Shown here piece by piece: positions 13,991 through 14,272 of a DNA stretch of 14,272 bases. Below the pieces are notes generated by a model, which made no database searches, was not told the DNA's origin, and saw only the letters and a program-made list of their open reading frames with translations. Position numbers and translations under genes: made by a program. Position 1 is the stretch's first letter. Each line of letters begins with the position of its first letter. Origin of the DNA: Xanthobacteraceae bacterium (GTDB taxonomy: Bacteria; Pseudomonadota; Alphaproteobacteria; Rhizobiales; Xanthobacteraceae). Location: assembly GCA_030039655.1 (NCBI GenBank), contig JASHVC010000483.1:1-14272 (forward strand). Reading direction: 5' to 3'.

Positions 13991-14272
13991 GTGCGCTTCT
14001 GGCGGTGAATGAGCTGGTGCTGGCCTACGGCAAGATCGTCGCCGTCAAAGGCGTCGACCTGACTATCGATGCCGGCCGGGTTGTTTGTTTGATCGGCGCC
14101 AACGGGGCGGGCAAGACCACCATCTTGCGCGGGATTTCGGGGCAGCTTCGGCCCAAATCCGGCAAAGTCGAATTCCAAGGCGAAGTCATCAGCCGGCTGC
14201 CGTCATACCGCATCGCGCGCATGGGCGTCGTCCTGGTGCCCGAGGGCAGGCAGATATTCACCCAGATGAGTG
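13987..14272 (+). CDS. livF: LivF-type ATPase of the ABC importer, 5' part only
   Basis: The first 95 codons of a second ATP-binding subunit; the window ends inside the gene, so signature and Walker B motifs lie outside. Translation from the ATG at 13987, which overlaps the LivG-type stop (ATGA), gives MSALLAVNELVLAYGK, then Walker A GANGAGKTT (37-45) and the LivF-typical Q-loop VPEGRQIF (84-91). The family member usually has about 235-240 residues, so roughly 40 percent is present. The intact reading frame and tight overlap argue that it is functional. The partner ATPases are expected to form a heterodimer under the permeases. Confidence 0.93.
   Translation, partial: MSALLAVNELVLAYGKIVAVKGVDLTIDAGRVVCLIGANGAGKTTILRGISGQLRPKSGKVEFQGEVISRLPSYRIARMGVVLVPEGRQIFTQMS

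Noticed and set aside
1..14272. CRISPR array, transposon or defence island
   Set aside because: No regularly spaced repeats, no transposase-like protein and no known defence gene family are visible; repeats present are palindromic and few.

Overview
The window looks like part of an alphaproteobacterial chromosome, most likely from the Hyphomicrobiales (Bradyrhizobium/Rhodopseudomonas relatives). This is inferred from protein flavour, high G+C (42 of 60 bases by hand count at 12421-12480), the C-rich palindromic repeat with CCCTCTCCCC arms, and the gene content. No database was searched. No phage, transposase, integrase, CRISPR or known defence gene is visible.

Left part (1-6.3 kb, high G+C). 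A large fused indolepyruvate:ferredoxin oxidoreductase-type enzyme (19-3807) carries a REP-like double hairpin inserted in frame between its alpha-like and beta-like halves. After a probable terminator come a secreted alpha/beta hydrolase of the secretory-lipase type (3864-5069) and a TauD/TfdA-type 2-oxoglutarate-dependent Fe(II) dioxygenase (5192-6067). A tiny zinc-ribbon-like protein (6087-6272) faces them on the minus strand. All are degradative or housekeeping types; nothing ties them to one pathway.

Middle part (6.4-9.1 kb). A RidA-family enamine/imine deaminase homologue (minus strand) has a 12-bp operator-like palindrome over its presumed -10 box. Next is an A+T-richer stretch (21 of 60 G+C at 7561-7620) with two proteins I do not recognise: a multi-pass membrane protein (7181-7762, minus) and a secreted protein (8274-8912, plus). 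A tRNA-Gly(CCC) gene (9105-9179) closes the stretch, and a cluster of strong hairpins starts at its CCA end.

Right part (9.3 kb to the end, high G+C). A divergent alpha/beta-hydrolase-fold protein precedes an ABC importer operon of the branched-chain amino acid/amide (HAAT) type: periplasmic binding protein, LivH-like and LivM-like permeases, LivG-like ATPase and a LivF-like ATPase cut by the window end. The last genes are joined by ATGA overlaps or a 2-base gap, so they are almost certainly co-transcribed and translationally coupled. The transported ligand cannot be read from the sequence.

I see no clear new multi-gene system. The most notable points are the in-frame REP-like insertion in the oxidoreductase, the A+T-rich orphan segment beside the tRNA, the hairpin array fused to the tRNA end, and the hydrolase with no catalytic histidine in the usual place.
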